From: Desulfonatronospira thiodismutans ASO3-1
GTDB lineage: Bacteria > Desulfobacterota > Desulfovibrionia > Desulfovibrionales > Desulfonatronovibrionaceae
DNA: 64,000 nt
Direction of reading: 5' to 3'
NCBI RefSeq assembly: GCF_000174435.1
Contig: NZ_ACJN02000002.1
Coordinates: 811,490 to 875,489 of the forward strand
Shown: in pieces, positions 34,934 to 44,266 of the stretch
Position numbering within the stretch: position 1 is the first letter of the stretch
Layout of the letters: each line of letters starts with the position of its first letter
The notes under the pieces: generated by a model
The model's database searches: none
What the model was told of the DNA's origin: nothing
What the model saw: the letters and a program-made list of their open reading frames with translations, nothing else
Translations under genes and position numbers: made by a program

Positions 34934-35866
34934 ATGAGTGTAATAGCAGGACAAACCGGACACAGGATTGAAATATCGCAGTTAAAAGGGACTTTACTGG
35001 GCAGTATGGCGGTTCTCATGTGGGGTTTTCTGCCCCTGCTGCGCCTCATGGCGGGAGAGGTTCCCCCTTTGCAGCTGACCTTTATGTCTCTTTTTACAGC
35101 CGCCCTGGCCGTCTTAACCTGGGGCAAAACCCGCAGGAAAATATATGGAAAGCCATGGCATGACCATGGACAAAGAGATGTTTTTCTGGCTGCCGGATTT
35201 CTGCTGGGGGCGGTGGTATTCTATTTTGCAGCTCTGATGCAGGCCCCGGCTGCCGAGGTGGCTCTGATTACATATCTGTGGCCCCTGGGCCTGGCGGCTG
35301 CTATCTGCATCAGTGCCGGAAGAAGGCCAGGGCTTAACATGTGGACAGGTCTTCTGCTGTCTTTTTCTGGTGCGGCCCTGGCTCTGTTAAGCGGAAACGA
35401 GGGACAGGGCGGAAGCACCATGGACCCGGGTAGGGCGGCCGGTTATGCCCTGGGTCTGGCCAGCGGGGCATGCTGGCTTGGATATTCCCTTATGCTGGGC
35501 AGGCTTCCGACTAATGCCGGGCTGCATGCAGGCATTTTCGCATGGGCCGGGATTGCTGCTGCTTTATTGCATTTGCTGCTGGAACACACGGTTCTGGATC
35601 TGTCTTTTGCAGTCCTTCTGACCACCGCATGTATAGGCATAGGGCCTTATGGACTTGCTTTCATGGCCTGGGGTCAGGGCCTTAGATACGGCCATGCAGG
35701 TTTATTAAGCGCCCTTTGCTATACAGTGCCGGTGGTGGCCACCACTCTGCTTATCCTGGCCGGGATGGAGGCCTGGAGAATGGAACTGGCCCTGGCCGCC
35801 CTGGCCGTGACCTGCGGGGCGTGGCTGGCCGGCAGGGACAGGAATAAAACCCTGGCTGAAGCATGA
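34934..35866 (+). CDS. EamA/DMT-family exporter (YddG-like)
   Basis: 310-residue polytopic membrane protein with about ten hydrophobic helices in two EamA-type halves (helix boundaries around residue 150). The sequence GSMAVLMWGFLPLLRLMAGE at the start and ALCYTVPVVATTLLILAG near the end resemble YddG, an exporter of aromatic amino acids; the exact substrate is uncertain. Divergent from the LysR gene, which likely regulates it. Confidence 0.82.
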   Translation: MSVIAGQTGHRIEISQLKGTLLGSMAVLMWGFLPLLRLMAGEVPPLQLTFMSLFTAALAVLTWGKTRRKIYGKPWHDHGQRDVFLAAGFLLGAVVFYFAALMQAPAAEVALITYLWPLGLAAAICISAGRRPGLNMWTGLLLSFSGAALALLSGNEGQGGSTMDPGRAAGYALGLASGACWLGYSLMLGRLPTNAGLHAGIFAWAGIAAALLHLLLEHTVLDLSFAVLLTTACIGIGPYGLAFMAWGQGLRYGHAGLLSALCYTVPVVATTLLILAGMEAWRMELALAALAVTCGAWLAGRDRNKTLAEA

Positions 35867-36274
35867 TGATTCTAAGAAATATATCTGCTATGTCTTACCG
35901 TATACCGGAAACATTACCGCAATATAAAAATGATATTTCCTTCTTTTTAAGGCAGAATTAAAGATTTTGAACAGCGTAACAGTTTATCTATTTGCATGTG
36001 GCATGGGGACTGCTTAGCAGGATAGCTGGCAAAAAAACTGATTAATTTACATTTCCAAGGGCAGTTGCTCGCCTGTTTCATTATCTGCACAGAAGTTCTT
36101 ACCATATTTAACAACTAATTAATCCCTTTACACCAATTCAATGCTGTATATAGGTTTAATAGTGTACACCAGTCAGTTTGTAGTAATTTATTGCCAGGCA
36201 AGATTTAATTATTCAGTCGTAGAAAAATTTTTGTGTAGTAAGCACAAAATAATGTTCAAGTGAGGTGATGGATT
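35867..36274. other. AT-rich intergenic region with half of a mobile element
   Basis: 408 bp without a supported gene. At 35976-36013, GTAACAGTTT...ATTTGCATGTGGCATGGGGACTG matches, in reverse, the right ends of elements E and H, so it is half of such an element. The rest is AT-rich and should contain the promoter of the radical SAM gene at 36275, but I could not pick one with confidence. Confidence 0.55.
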
Positions 36275-37879
36275 ATGTTTCTGGATAAGATATGGGGTAA
36301 AAAAACAGAACAGACCGTTGAAAATCTGCCTCTATCCACCAGAAGTCTTTGCCCGGAGTGCCGTGAAACAATAGAGGCCCAGCTGGTGGAGGAGAACGGA
36401 CAGGTTTTGATGTATAAAACCTGCCCGGAACATGGGGAGTTCAGAGAGATCATAAGTGCAGACAGGGATTTTTTTATGAAAATGCGCCGCACCCATTATG
36501 AAAGACCGGCAGGACTGGACAGGCCTCAAACAAAGGTGGAACAGGGATGTCCCCACGATTGCGGGATATGCCCCAGTCATCGGTCTTTTCCTTCCATGGT
36601 CAACATTGATCTGACCAACCGGTGCAACCTGAATTGCCCCATTTGTTTTGCCAATTCCAATGCCATGGGCCGAGTATACGAGCTGGACTGGGAGCAGATC
36701 AACCATGTAATTGACTCCGTGGCAGCTCTGGGTCCCCACCCTGTGATCTGCGTGCAGTTCGCTGGTGGCGAGCCTACTATACATCCCCATTTTCTGGATG
36801 CAGTACGTCTGGCAAAGTCCCGGGAGTTTGCCCAGGTCCAGGCAGCCAGCAATGGCGTGCTGTTCGCCGGTAATTATGGTTTTGCAGAAAAGGCTGCCGA
36901 AGCTGGTCTGGATGTTGTGTACCTGCAGTTCGACGGCATGAGCGATGATATATACCGCGACACAAGAGGCCGGCCTATGTTTGAGACCAAGATGCAGGCC
37001 ATAGACAACCTGGGGCGGGCCGGAATCCGGGTGGCCCTGGTCCCCACCATCGTCAAAGGCTTTAATGATCATCAGGTGGGAGACATACTGCGCTTTGCCG
37101 TAAGAAACCCGGAGGTTGTAACCGCCATAAGCTGGCAGCCAGTGTCTTTTACCGGCCGCATAGACGAATCCAGACGCCAGGAGATGCGCTTCACCACTGC
37201 TGATCTGGCCAGGGAACTGCAGGAACAGACTGGATTACTGGATATGCACCGTGACTGGTATCCTTTTTCCATTGTCTCTCCGCTGTCCAGATTCCTGGAA
37301 GCGGTGACCGGCGAAAAAAAGGCACATACAAACTGTCATCCCCATTGCGGATGTGTAACCTATCTGGTTGTGGACAAACAGACCGGCCAGGCTGTGCCCT
37401 TTCCAGCCTTTCTGGATGTTGAAGCCCTTGCGGCCAGCCTGAACAAAAAGGCCGGGCGGCTGGAGCATTATCCCTGGTTGAAAAATGCCCTGTCTCTACA
37501 GTTCAAGGGCGAACTCAAGAAACATTTCCGCCGGGAAAACGCCCCTGAGGGCTGGGATCATGAGACGCTGATGCAGTTTGTAGACAGCCTGATTCATCTG
37601 GGAGAAGGGCACAAGGTTGACAAAAAGGTTCAGAAAGAGGCCATTCAGGGCCGCCGTTTCGAGATTATCATGTCTGCGGCCATGCATTTCCAGGATCTGT
37701 ACAACTATGAACTGGACCGGGTCCAGTACTGCGCTGTGCATTATGCCGATCCTGAAGGCCGCCTGTACCCCTTTTGCACCTGGAACAGCGGCCCCTGTCA
37801 CCGTTACAGGGTAGAGGAAATGTATGCCAGGGCACTGAATAAAAACAGGCAGGCCGAGACGGAAACCGCAGCCTCCTGA
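36275..37879 (+). CDS. Tes/MJ0619-like radical SAM protein
   Basis: 534-residue radical SAM enzyme that matches the archaeal tetraether lipid synthase (Tes) / MJ0619 family in layout. N-terminal CPEC (Cys26, Cys29) with a partner CPEHGE (Cys50), a second cysteine motif GCPHDCGICPSH (Cys92, 96, 99), then the radical SAM motif TNRCNLNCPICFANS (Cys117, 121, 124), GGEPTIHP, NGVLFAG, LVPTIVKGFNDHQVG, QPVSFTGRI, and C-terminal cysteine clusters NCHPHCGC (Cys354, 358, 360) and CAVHY...FCTW...CHRY. The multiple cysteine sets predict more than one iron-sulfur cluster. Archaeal Tes joins two lipid chains; bacterial homologues have been linked to membrane-spanning lipids. Neighbour: a B12-type radical SAM gene 95 bp downstream. 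Function here is inference. Confidence 0.82.
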   Translation: MFLDKIWGKKTEQTVENLPLSTRSLCPECRETIEAQLVEENGQVLMYKTCPEHGEFREIISADRDFFMKMRRTHYERPAGLDRPQTKVEQGCPHDCGICPSHRSFPSMVNIDLTNRCNLNCPICFANSNAMGRVYELDWEQINHVIDSVAALGPHPVICVQFAGGEPTIHPHFLDAVRLAKSREFAQVQAASNGVLFAGNYGFAEKAAEAGLDVVYLQFDGMSDDIYRDTRGRPMFETKMQAIDNLGRAGIRVALVPTIVKGFNDHQVGDILRFAVRNPEVVTAISWQPVSFTGRIDESRRQEMRFTTADLARELQEQTGLLDMHRDWYPFSIVSPLSRFLEAVTGEKKAHTNCHPHCGCVTYLVVDKQTGQAVPFPAFLDVEALAASLNKKAGRLEHYPWLKNALSLQFKGELKKHFRRENAPEGWDHETLMQFVDSLIHLGEGHKVDKKVQKEAIQGRRFEIIMSAAMHFQDLYNYELDRVQYCAVHYADPEGRLYPFCTWNSGPCHRYRVEEMYARALNKNRQAETETAAS

Positions 37880-37974
37880 TCCGGGAATGTCCGGTACCGA
37901 CATGTAAAAATGGCGGTGCCGGCTCACCCATCTGCTGATGAGAGTTGATGTTTTCAGGCATGAAGGAGGTAAAT

Positions 37975-39318
37975 ATGCGTATCCTTTTGATCAACACCCC
38001 CTTTCACAGTGCATACAAGAAGTTTACCCAGGAGTTTCCTCCCCTGGGCATAGCCTATATTGCCGGGATGCTGAGAAAGTCCGGCCATGATGTTCATCTG
38101 CTGGATCTGAACGCTTCTGATACAGGGGAGTATCCAGGATTCAGGCGTTTCGACCTGATTGGAATATCCGCGGATACACCAAGACATGACAAAGCCCTGG
38201 CCCTGGCTGCTCAGGCCAGAGAGCATCAGGTTCCTGTTGCTCTTGGAGGCCCGCATGTAAGTTTTTTGCCGGAAGAGAGCCTGAAATCCGGGTATGTGGA
38301 CTACGTAGTCAGGGGAGAAGGTGAGTATCCCATGCTTTACCTGGCTGAATTTCTGGCAGGAGAACGCTCTCTGGAAGATGTGCCGGCTGTTTCTTATCTT
38401 TTGGAAGGCGAGGCGGTGCACAACCCGGATCAATGTATTGCAAAAGACATTGATTCTCTGCCCTTTCCGGCCAGGGATCTTTTGCCCATGGACAAATACA
38501 GGACCCACCTGAATAAAAAAAGGGCCACATCAATGATCAGCAGCAGGGGCTGTCCCTTCAACTGCTCCTTCTGCGCTTCCTCGCAGCTGTTCGGAGCCAG
38601 ATGGCGGGCCAGGGAACCGGAAGCCATTTTCGATGAAATCGAGCATGTACAGCAAAGATACCAGGTTTCCAATATTTTGTTTGTTGACGACAATTTCACA
38701 CTGGACCCCCAGAGGACCGTACGCATTAGCGAACTGATCTGTAAAAAGGATCTCAACATCCAGTGGCTTTGTTTTTCCAGGGTGAATACCATTGTGGAAA
38801 ATGAAGACATGGTCCAGGGTATGGCTGAAAGTGGGGTCAGGATGATGTTTCTGGGCGTGGAAAGCCCTGACCCAAGGGTGCTTGAAAGCTACAACAAGAA
38901 AATCACTGCCGAGACCTCATTCAGGGCACTGGAGATATTGAAGAAATACAGTATAGACGCCCTGGCCAGTTTTATAATCGGCAACCTGAACGAGGACAGC
39001 AGGATGATCAAAAATACCATAAGGTTTGCAAACAAGCTCAATCCAAAGACCGCCCAGTTTTCCATTCTTACCCCCTATCCCGGTACCAGACTGTACAATG
39101 AGGTAAAAGACCGTATACTGACCTTTGACTGGTCCAGATACGACGGCATGCACGCTACAATCAAACCTGACCGGGTCAGGGCTGAGGAACTGGAGAGGCT
39201 GATAAAAAAGGCCTACGTGTCCTTTTATCTGCATCCCGGCAAGATTCTTGCTCATCCTGTAGCCGGAATGCGCAATCTGTTCATGGTGCCCAGGCTGCTG
39301 AAGGCTCAGAGTTCGTGA
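37975..39318 (+). CDS. B12-binding radical SAM protein
   Basis: 447-residue enzyme from the ATG at 37975, which has a strong AAGGAGG site. N-terminal cobalamin-binding-like domain (MRILLINTPFHSAYKKF, GISADTPRHD, VALGGPHVSFLPEE), a linker VRGEGEYPMLYLAEFL, and the radical SAM barrel with CPFNCSFC (about residue 193) and VDDNFTLDP. The last ~110 residues contain RILTFDWSRYDGMHA, typical of the large B12-radical SAM group. It probably works with the Tes-like enzyme encoded upstream, for instance in lipid methylation or cross-linking. The 3' end overlaps the end of the convergent YhaN-like gene by 13 bases. Confidence 0.86.
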   Translation: MRILLINTPFHSAYKKFTQEFPPLGIAYIAGMLRKSGHDVHLLDLNASDTGEYPGFRRFDLIGISADTPRHDKALALAAQAREHQVPVALGGPHVSFLPEESLKSGYVDYVVRGEGEYPMLYLAEFLAGERSLEDVPAVSYLLEGEAVHNPDQCIAKDIDSLPFPARDLLPMDKYRTHLNKKRATSMISSRGCPFNCSFCASSQLFGARWRAREPEAIFDEIEHVQQRYQVSNILFVDDNFTLDPQRTVRISELICKKDLNIQWLCFSRVNTIVENEDMVQGMAESGVRMMFLGVESPDPRVLESYNKKITAETSFRALEILKKYSIDALASFIIGNLNEDSRMIKNTIRFANKLNPKTAQFSILTPYPGTRLYNEVKDRILTFDWSRYDGMHATIKPDRVRAEELERLIKKAYVSFYLHPGKILAHPVAGMRNLFMVPRLLKAQSS

Positions 39319-42300
39319 ATCTGGAGCCTGGCCGGGTCCAGGTGCTGTCTGGCCAGGTGCAGTAAGTGTGTGTGGTGGGTGAAGAACAGAACCTGGGTCT
39401 GCTTAGACAGAAGGGCCAGTTCCTGCAGGGTCTGTGCGGATCTTTCATCGTCAAAGTGGACCAGAATGTCATCCACTATAAAGGGGAAAGGAGGATTGTT
39501 GTCCAGGTAATGCCTGATCCCGCCCAGGCGCAGGGCCAGAAAGAGCTGGTCCCTGGTGCCGTCGCTCATTTCTTCCACTCCAAGACCGGTGCCGTCCATG
39601 CGCAGGGCTTTAAGCACGGGCTCGCCGCGCTGATCGTAGTCCGCATAGATGCCGGTGAGGGAGCCAAGAGTGATTCTGTTCAAGGTTTTGCCGGCCATTT
39701 CCAGGACCGGCCCCTGGTTGGCCTGTCTGAAGCGCTCCATCTCGGAGCTCAGGATGGCCTCGGCCAGGCGAAGCTGGATGTATTCCTGCACCTCCTGTTC
39801 AAGCTCGGATTTTTGCTCCTGGATCTGCTGACTAATATCCGCGGCCTTTGAGGTTCCGTCCAGGTCCTGCAGCTCCTTTTCCAGGGTGGCGTGTTCACTG
39901 ATTATTTCCTCTCGCTTTTTTTCCAGCTCCTCTTTTTCCTCTGCAAGCTCTGTGGACAAAGCCTGCAGTTCCTGCATGTCCCGGGCGGAAGCGTCATTTA
40001 TGAATTTCTCCAGGTCCTCGCCTCCGGCCAGTTCCTGCAGTTGCTCCTCCTGCTGTCTTAGCTCTGTGCGCAGTTCCTGCTTCATTGCGGCCTTTTCCTC
40101 CAGGGCGGGCAGTTCTTCGGGGTGCTCTGCCCCGGCTTCTCTGCAAAGCTGTTCCAGTTCCCTTTGCAGGGTCTGGATTCTGCCTTCTGCCTGGTCCAGT
40201 TTTGTGCGTATTTTACGTCGCTCCTGCTGCAGATGCTCCTGCCTGGACTGCTTTTTCTCTTCCTGGTCCAGTTCCAGGGCGAGCGCCTCCAGGATTTCCA
40301 GAGGAGAGGCCCTGCCGGGGTTTCGCTTAAGTTCCTGCACAAGGCCTTGAACCGCAGATTCGAATTCCCGGACTTTTTGTTCCAGGCCGGCTTTTCTCTG
40401 CTGCAGGGAGCGCATTCTGCCGCAGGCAGCAAAGAGGTCCTGGCGCAGCTGGATCTCTTCCTGCACGGTCCGGATATCGCTGTCAGGGTCAAGGCTCAGG
40501 GACTCAAGAGCCCGGATCCAGTTTTGCCTCCAAGTATTCAGGTCTTCCTGGACTGCGCCGGCCTGCTCCCCGGCTTTTTGCAGCTTTTTTTCCGCGCTGC
40601 GGATTTCCTTGCGCAACAGATCAGCTGCAGCCAGATCATCCCTGGCCCGGTCCCGGTACTTATCAATAATACGGTTCAGGGTGGCCGGGTCATGTCCTTG
40701 GGCGGCGCTGTATCCGGCACTTTCCAGAGCCTTTGCGCCCTGGGTGCAAAGGCTCTGCAGTTCCTGCTCGTATTCTTCCAGGGCCTGCTGGTACTGCTGT
40801 TTTTCCTGGACCTGGCGGATAAGTTCCTGGGCCCTGTACAGCCAGGCCTGCATTTCCCGGGGGGACAGGGGCTCAATGCCTGTTTCACTCCAGAGGGCCT
40901 GCCATTCCCGGCAGGCCTGCTGGTAATCGGCCCCGGCCTTATCCAGGTCTTTGCTGGCCTGGTCAATCTTCTGGCTGCAGGCCTGGATTTCATCATGCAG
41001 GGCCTTGAGTCTGGCCAGGTGGTGTGCCCGGTCCAGCATCTGGTCCGTGGTCTGGTCCAGCTCTGATATGCTTTGTTCAAAGCTGGAGGCCAGGTCTTCT
41101 CCTCCGGTCTGGTGCAGGTATTCATGGATCTCTTCAGGGGACTGCGTGCCTTGCAGCCATGATTTTTTGATAAGACTCCAACCCTGGTCCCGGACCTTCC
41201 TCCGGGACTCCAGGTCCCGGGGCAATGGCAGGGCATGTTCTTTCTGCCTGCGCTCAAGTTCTGCCTGTCTGTCTGCCAGTTCCTGGTTCAGTTCCTGGTG
41301 TTTGTGGCGGGCGGATTCCAGTTGCTTTTCTTTTGCATCCAGAAGACTCTGCATGCGCTCCAGGCTTTCAGGCAGGGGCAGAGGCAGCCCGGGCAGGCTC
41401 CGGGAATCCAGGCTGGCAAGTCCCAGGGAGGATATACCGGCCTGGATCTGTAGCTGCAGGCTCTGTACTTTTTCCCCGGCCTTGCGGATCTTGTCCTGCA
41501 GGTCTTCTCCAGAGGTTAGTTTCTTAGATACGGCATCCAGAAGCTCAATGTCCGGAAGCGGTGGCATTTTTTTGAGATCTCTGCGACAAAGGCGCAGGAT
41601 ACGGGCCTGTTCCAGCATGGATTCCCGGGCCTGACTTGCCTTCTGGTCCAGGGAGCTTTTTTCACTGGCCAGTTCCTGAATGCGGCTCTGATGCTTGCGA
41701 TCAGGGGCCAGATGGTCCATGTCGCTGCAGGATACGGAGCTGCCAAGCATGGCCTTTTTGTCCTGGATGGTCTGCTCCAGGGTGATCTTTTCCGCTTCAA
41801 GGTCCTGCAGTTCCTGCATGGCCTGCTGTATCAGGGCCACCTGGCCGGAAAGGGTCCTGATACGCGGAGCGAACCGGATAAGACCGGAATCAATTTCCAG
41901 TTCTGACAGCTCCTGTTCAAGGTCCTGCAGCTCCTTTTGCCGGTCCCGGCGATCCTGACGGGCGTTTTCCAGGCTGCTTGCCGCCTTGACCCTGCGCTGG
42001 CTGAAGTCCTGCTCCAGCCTGGGGACATGCTCCAGTTCCCCGAGCTGCCTGAGCAGGTCCCTGCGCCTGGCAATGCGGGGCAGGGCCCTGATACAGGTGG
42101 AGTGCCACGCAAGGTCGGCCTCAAGCTGTTTAAGCCGGGAGAGAGTGTTCTGCTTCTGGTGGAGCTTTTGTTTGAGTTCATTCTGCAGGTTTTTCCAGCG
42201 CTCGGGTTTGATGGATGCCTGGCGCAGTTCCCTGCCCAGCTCTGCCATGGAGGACTTTTTCTGCATGATCCGGGTGGATGAAGCCCTGGGCCGGAAAAGT

Positions 42301-42809
42301 TCGTCGGCCCGCTTGTGCAGGTCTTCCCGGACCCGGCGCAGGTGCATGATCCCGGCTGCGGCCGAGAAAAGGGCCTGGCCCAGATGGCCCTGGGCCCGCA
42401 GGATTTCTTTTCCCCCGGCCCGCAGGTTGTCATGGCTTATGCCGAACATTGCCGAGAACATGTCTCTGCTCATGCCGGACATGAGCCTGTTTACGGCTTC
42501 CTGGGGCACGGGACTGTTAGATGCGTCCAGAAGATCGTTCTTGCGCCTCTTGTAGCGGGTGATTTCCCATTGCTGTCCGCTGTCCAGCTCCAGGCAGGCG
42601 CCCACGGCCAGGTCCTTGTTCTGGTGCAGGAATCCGTCTCTGGTCTGGTGGTCAAAGCCGTAAAACAGGGTGGTCAGGGCGCGCAGGGCTGTGCTTTTAC
42701 CGGCTTCGTTGGGACCGTAGATGAGTTGCAGGCCGCCGTTTTGTTCCAGCTGGAGCTCTGTGCCGGTGAAATGCCCGTAGGCTTTTAGTTTGAGTGTGTT
42801 TATTTTCAT
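39306..42809 (-). CDS. YhaN-like SMC/Rad50-type ATPase
   Basis: 1167-residue coiled-coil ATPase that pairs with an Mre11-like nuclease. Walker A GPNEAGKST (residues 32-40) at the N-terminus, a very long Leu/Glu/Gln-rich coiled coil (about 190-1000) and a C-terminal half with the signature VEEMSDGTRDQ and Walker B FIVDDILVHFDDE. The N-terminal sequence MKINTLKLKAYGHFTGTEL matches YhaN rather than SbcC. It probably functions in processing of DNA ends. The partner nuclease gene lies 69 bases upstream in the same operon. Confidence 0.86.
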   Translation of the reverse strand: MKINTLKLKAYGHFTGTELQLEQNGGLQLIYGPNEAGKSTALRALTTLFYGFDHQTRDGFLHQNKDLAVGACLELDSGQQWEITRYKRRKNDLLDASNSPVPQEAVNRLMSGMSRDMFSAMFGISHDNLRAGGKEILRAQGHLGQALFSAAAGIMHLRRVREDLHKRADELFRPRASSTRIMQKKSSMAELGRELRQASIKPERWKNLQNELKQKLHQKQNTLSRLKQLEADLAWHSTCIRALPRIARRRDLLRQLGELEHVPRLEQDFSQRRVKAASSLENARQDRRDRQKELQDLEQELSELEIDSGLIRFAPRIRTLSGQVALIQQAMQELQDLEAEKITLEQTIQDKKAMLGSSVSCSDMDHLAPDRKHQSRIQELASEKSSLDQKASQARESMLEQARILRLCRRDLKKMPPLPDIELLDAVSKKLTSGEDLQDKIRKAGEKVQSLQLQIQAGISSLGLASLDSRSLPGLPLPLPESLERMQSLLDAKEKQLESARHKHQELNQELADRQAELERRQKEHALPLPRDLESRRKVRDQGWSLIKKSWLQGTQSPEEIHEYLHQTGGEDLASSFEQSISELDQTTDQMLDRAHHLARLKALHDEIQACSQKIDQASKDLDKAGADYQQACREWQALWSETGIEPLSPREMQAWLYRAQELIRQVQEKQQYQQALEEYEQELQSLCTQGAKALESAGYSAAQGHDPATLNRIIDKYRDRARDDLAAADLLRKEIRSAEKKLQKAGEQAGAVQEDLNTWRQNWIRALESLSLDPDSDIRTVQEEIQLRQDLFAACGRMRSLQQRKAGLEQKVREFESAVQGLVQELKRNPGRASPLEILEALALELDQEEKKQSRQEHLQQERRKIRTKLDQAEGRIQTLQRELEQLCREAGAEHPEELPALEEKAAMKQELRTELRQQEEQLQELAGGEDLEKFINDASARDMQELQALSTELAEEKEELEKKREEIISEHATLEKELQDLDGTSKAADISQQIQEQKSELEQEVQEYIQLRLAEAILSSEMERFRQANQGPVLEMAGKTLNRITLGSLTGIYADYDQRGEPVLKALRMDGTGLGVEEMSDGTRDQLFLALRLGGIRHYLDNNPPFPFIVDDILVHFDDERSAQTLQELALLSKQTQVLFFTHHTHLLHLARQHLDPARLQIHEL

Positions 42810-42878
42810 GGTTGTCTACGCTTTCCCGCAGTCTGCAGTCCTGGTCCGGGGTATGGGTCTGGAGCCGCGGTTATATTC

Positions 42879-44150
42879 TCAGGAGCCGTTTCCGGTACTG
42901 GACATGTCCCGGGCCAGCAGGGTCATGACCATATCCCGGCAGCGGGATACATACTCCTGTCTGGTGTGGGGGTCGTCCAGGTCCGGCAGTTCCACCCCGG
43001 TGCCGCCAAGCTTGGCCCTAAGCTCTGTCAGATCCAGGTCCAGGGACTTAAACAGTTCCGGATCCTGTTCCAGTGCCTGCATATATCCGGCCAGATGGGC
43101 CAGGGCCGTGCCCGAAGCCTTGATTTCCTCCCAGTCCAGGGCCGGAGTGCACTGGTTGAAAATTTTTTCCACCCAGATGGTTTGTCCGGAGATGTCCGTG
43201 GCCAGGTTGCGGATCTCGGCCTGCAGTCCGGCAAAATCATGCATAATGTCTGAAAAGGCCCCTGTGGTGCCCTTTAAGGTGAGGCGCAGGCCCAGGAGTT
43301 TTTCACTGTCTCTGGCTGCGGATATGTTTTCCAGCTCCCGGCTGACCAGGTCCAGTACAGCCCCCCGGGTCTTAAGCCCCGAGACGTCCAGTTCCATGTG
43401 CTGCCAGCGCAGGACGTCCAGTTCCACCCGCTCGATATTTATCCTGCCGGAAGGGTCCACGTCCACGCGCATGCAGCCTTTGCCCCCTGGTTCGCGGATA
43501 TGGCGTCCCTGGATGCATCCGCTGAAGATGACCGGCGGATCCCGGTGCAAGATTTCATGGCGGTGGATGTGTCCCAGGGCCCAGTAGTCGTAGCCCTTTG
43601 CCAGGAGCTGGTTCAGGGTGCACGGGGCGTATCCGCTGTGTTCCGGAGTGCCGGACAGGGATGTGTGCAGAAGGCCTATGTTGAACATGCCCGGGACCGG
43701 GTCCGGGTAGTTCAGGGCCAGATTCTCCAGGACGGCTTCCCGGTCATAGCTCTGACCGTGAACTGCAGTGCCCAGGTCCTCCAGTTTCCAGGTGGCGGGC
43801 CTGGCAGCTGAAAAAGTAAAGACATTGTCCGGAAGGCGCAAAGACTTAGTCATCCTGTTCTGGGCGTCATGATTGCCCCGGATGAGGGCCACCCGGGTCC
43901 CGGCTTCCCGCAGCCTGCTCATCTGGGCGGAAAAGTGCAGCGGGGTCTGAAAGTCCGGGCAGTCACCGTCGTAGAGATCCCCGGCAATGAGCAGCAGGGG
44001 GATGCGATGTTCCAGTACGTAGTTTACCAGGTTGTCCAGGGCCTTGCGGGTGGCCTGGCGTATTTCCCGGGCCGGTGCTCCCTCGTAGCGGCTCAGGCCG
44101 TGCAGAGGGCTGTCCAGGTGGATATCTGCGGCGTGGATGAATGTAAGCAT
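42879..44150 (-). CDS. YhaO/SbcD/Mre11-like metallophosphoesterase
   Basis: 423-residue DNA nuclease-like protein. Metallophosphoesterase motifs are visible in order: AADIHLDSP, IAGDLYDGD, IRGNHDAQ, LLHTSLSG and ALGHIHRHE. The C-terminal ~150 residues should bind the ATPase partner encoded downstream. Mre11-type enzymes open hairpins and resect DNA ends. Assigned to the YhaO branch because of its YhaN-like partner. Confidence 0.87.
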   Translation of the reverse strand: MLTFIHAADIHLDSPLHGLSRYEGAPAREIRQATRKALDNLVNYVLEHRIPLLLIAGDLYDGDCPDFQTPLHFSAQMSRLREAGTRVALIRGNHDAQNRMTKSLRLPDNVFTFSAARPATWKLEDLGTAVHGQSYDREAVLENLALNYPDPVPGMFNIGLLHTSLSGTPEHSGYAPCTLNQLLAKGYDYWALGHIHRHEILHRDPPVIFSGCIQGRHIREPGGKGCMRVDVDPSGRINIERVELDVLRWQHMELDVSGLKTRGAVLDLVSRELENISAARDSEKLLGLRLTLKGTTGAFSDIMHDFAGLQAEIRNLATDISGQTIWVEKIFNQCTPALDWEEIKASGTALAHLAGYMQALEQDPELFKSLDLDLTELRAKLGGTGVELPDLDDPHTRQEYVSRCRDMVMTLLARDMSSTGNGS

Positions 44151-44189
44151 GATGGGAACAGTTTAACAGGGGTGGGTGCGGGGGGCAAG

Positions 44190-44262
44190 GGGCTAAGGGC
44201 ATGGAGCATGGAGAAAGGGGCAGAGGGCATGAGTTATGGAGTGATGGGCGCTGGGGGAAAGC
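44190..44262. repeat. G-rich GGCATGGAGCATGG intergenic repeat
   Basis: A purine-rich stretch with several ATGG-type subrepeats. GGCATGGAGCATGG matches, inverted, the sequence at 6063-6086. It lies between the YhaO-like and cheD genes, both on the minus strand. Confidence 0.5.
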
Positions 44263-44266
44263 GGCA

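Noticed and set aside
40122-41066. A 314-codon frame within the YhaN-like gene on the other strand
   Set aside because: Mirror of a coiled-coil region; biased composition.
39306-44150. SbcCD assignment for the ATPase-nuclease pair
   Set aside because: The N-terminal sequence and gene order fit YhaN/YhaO better; both are Rad50/Mre11-like, so the broad role is the same.
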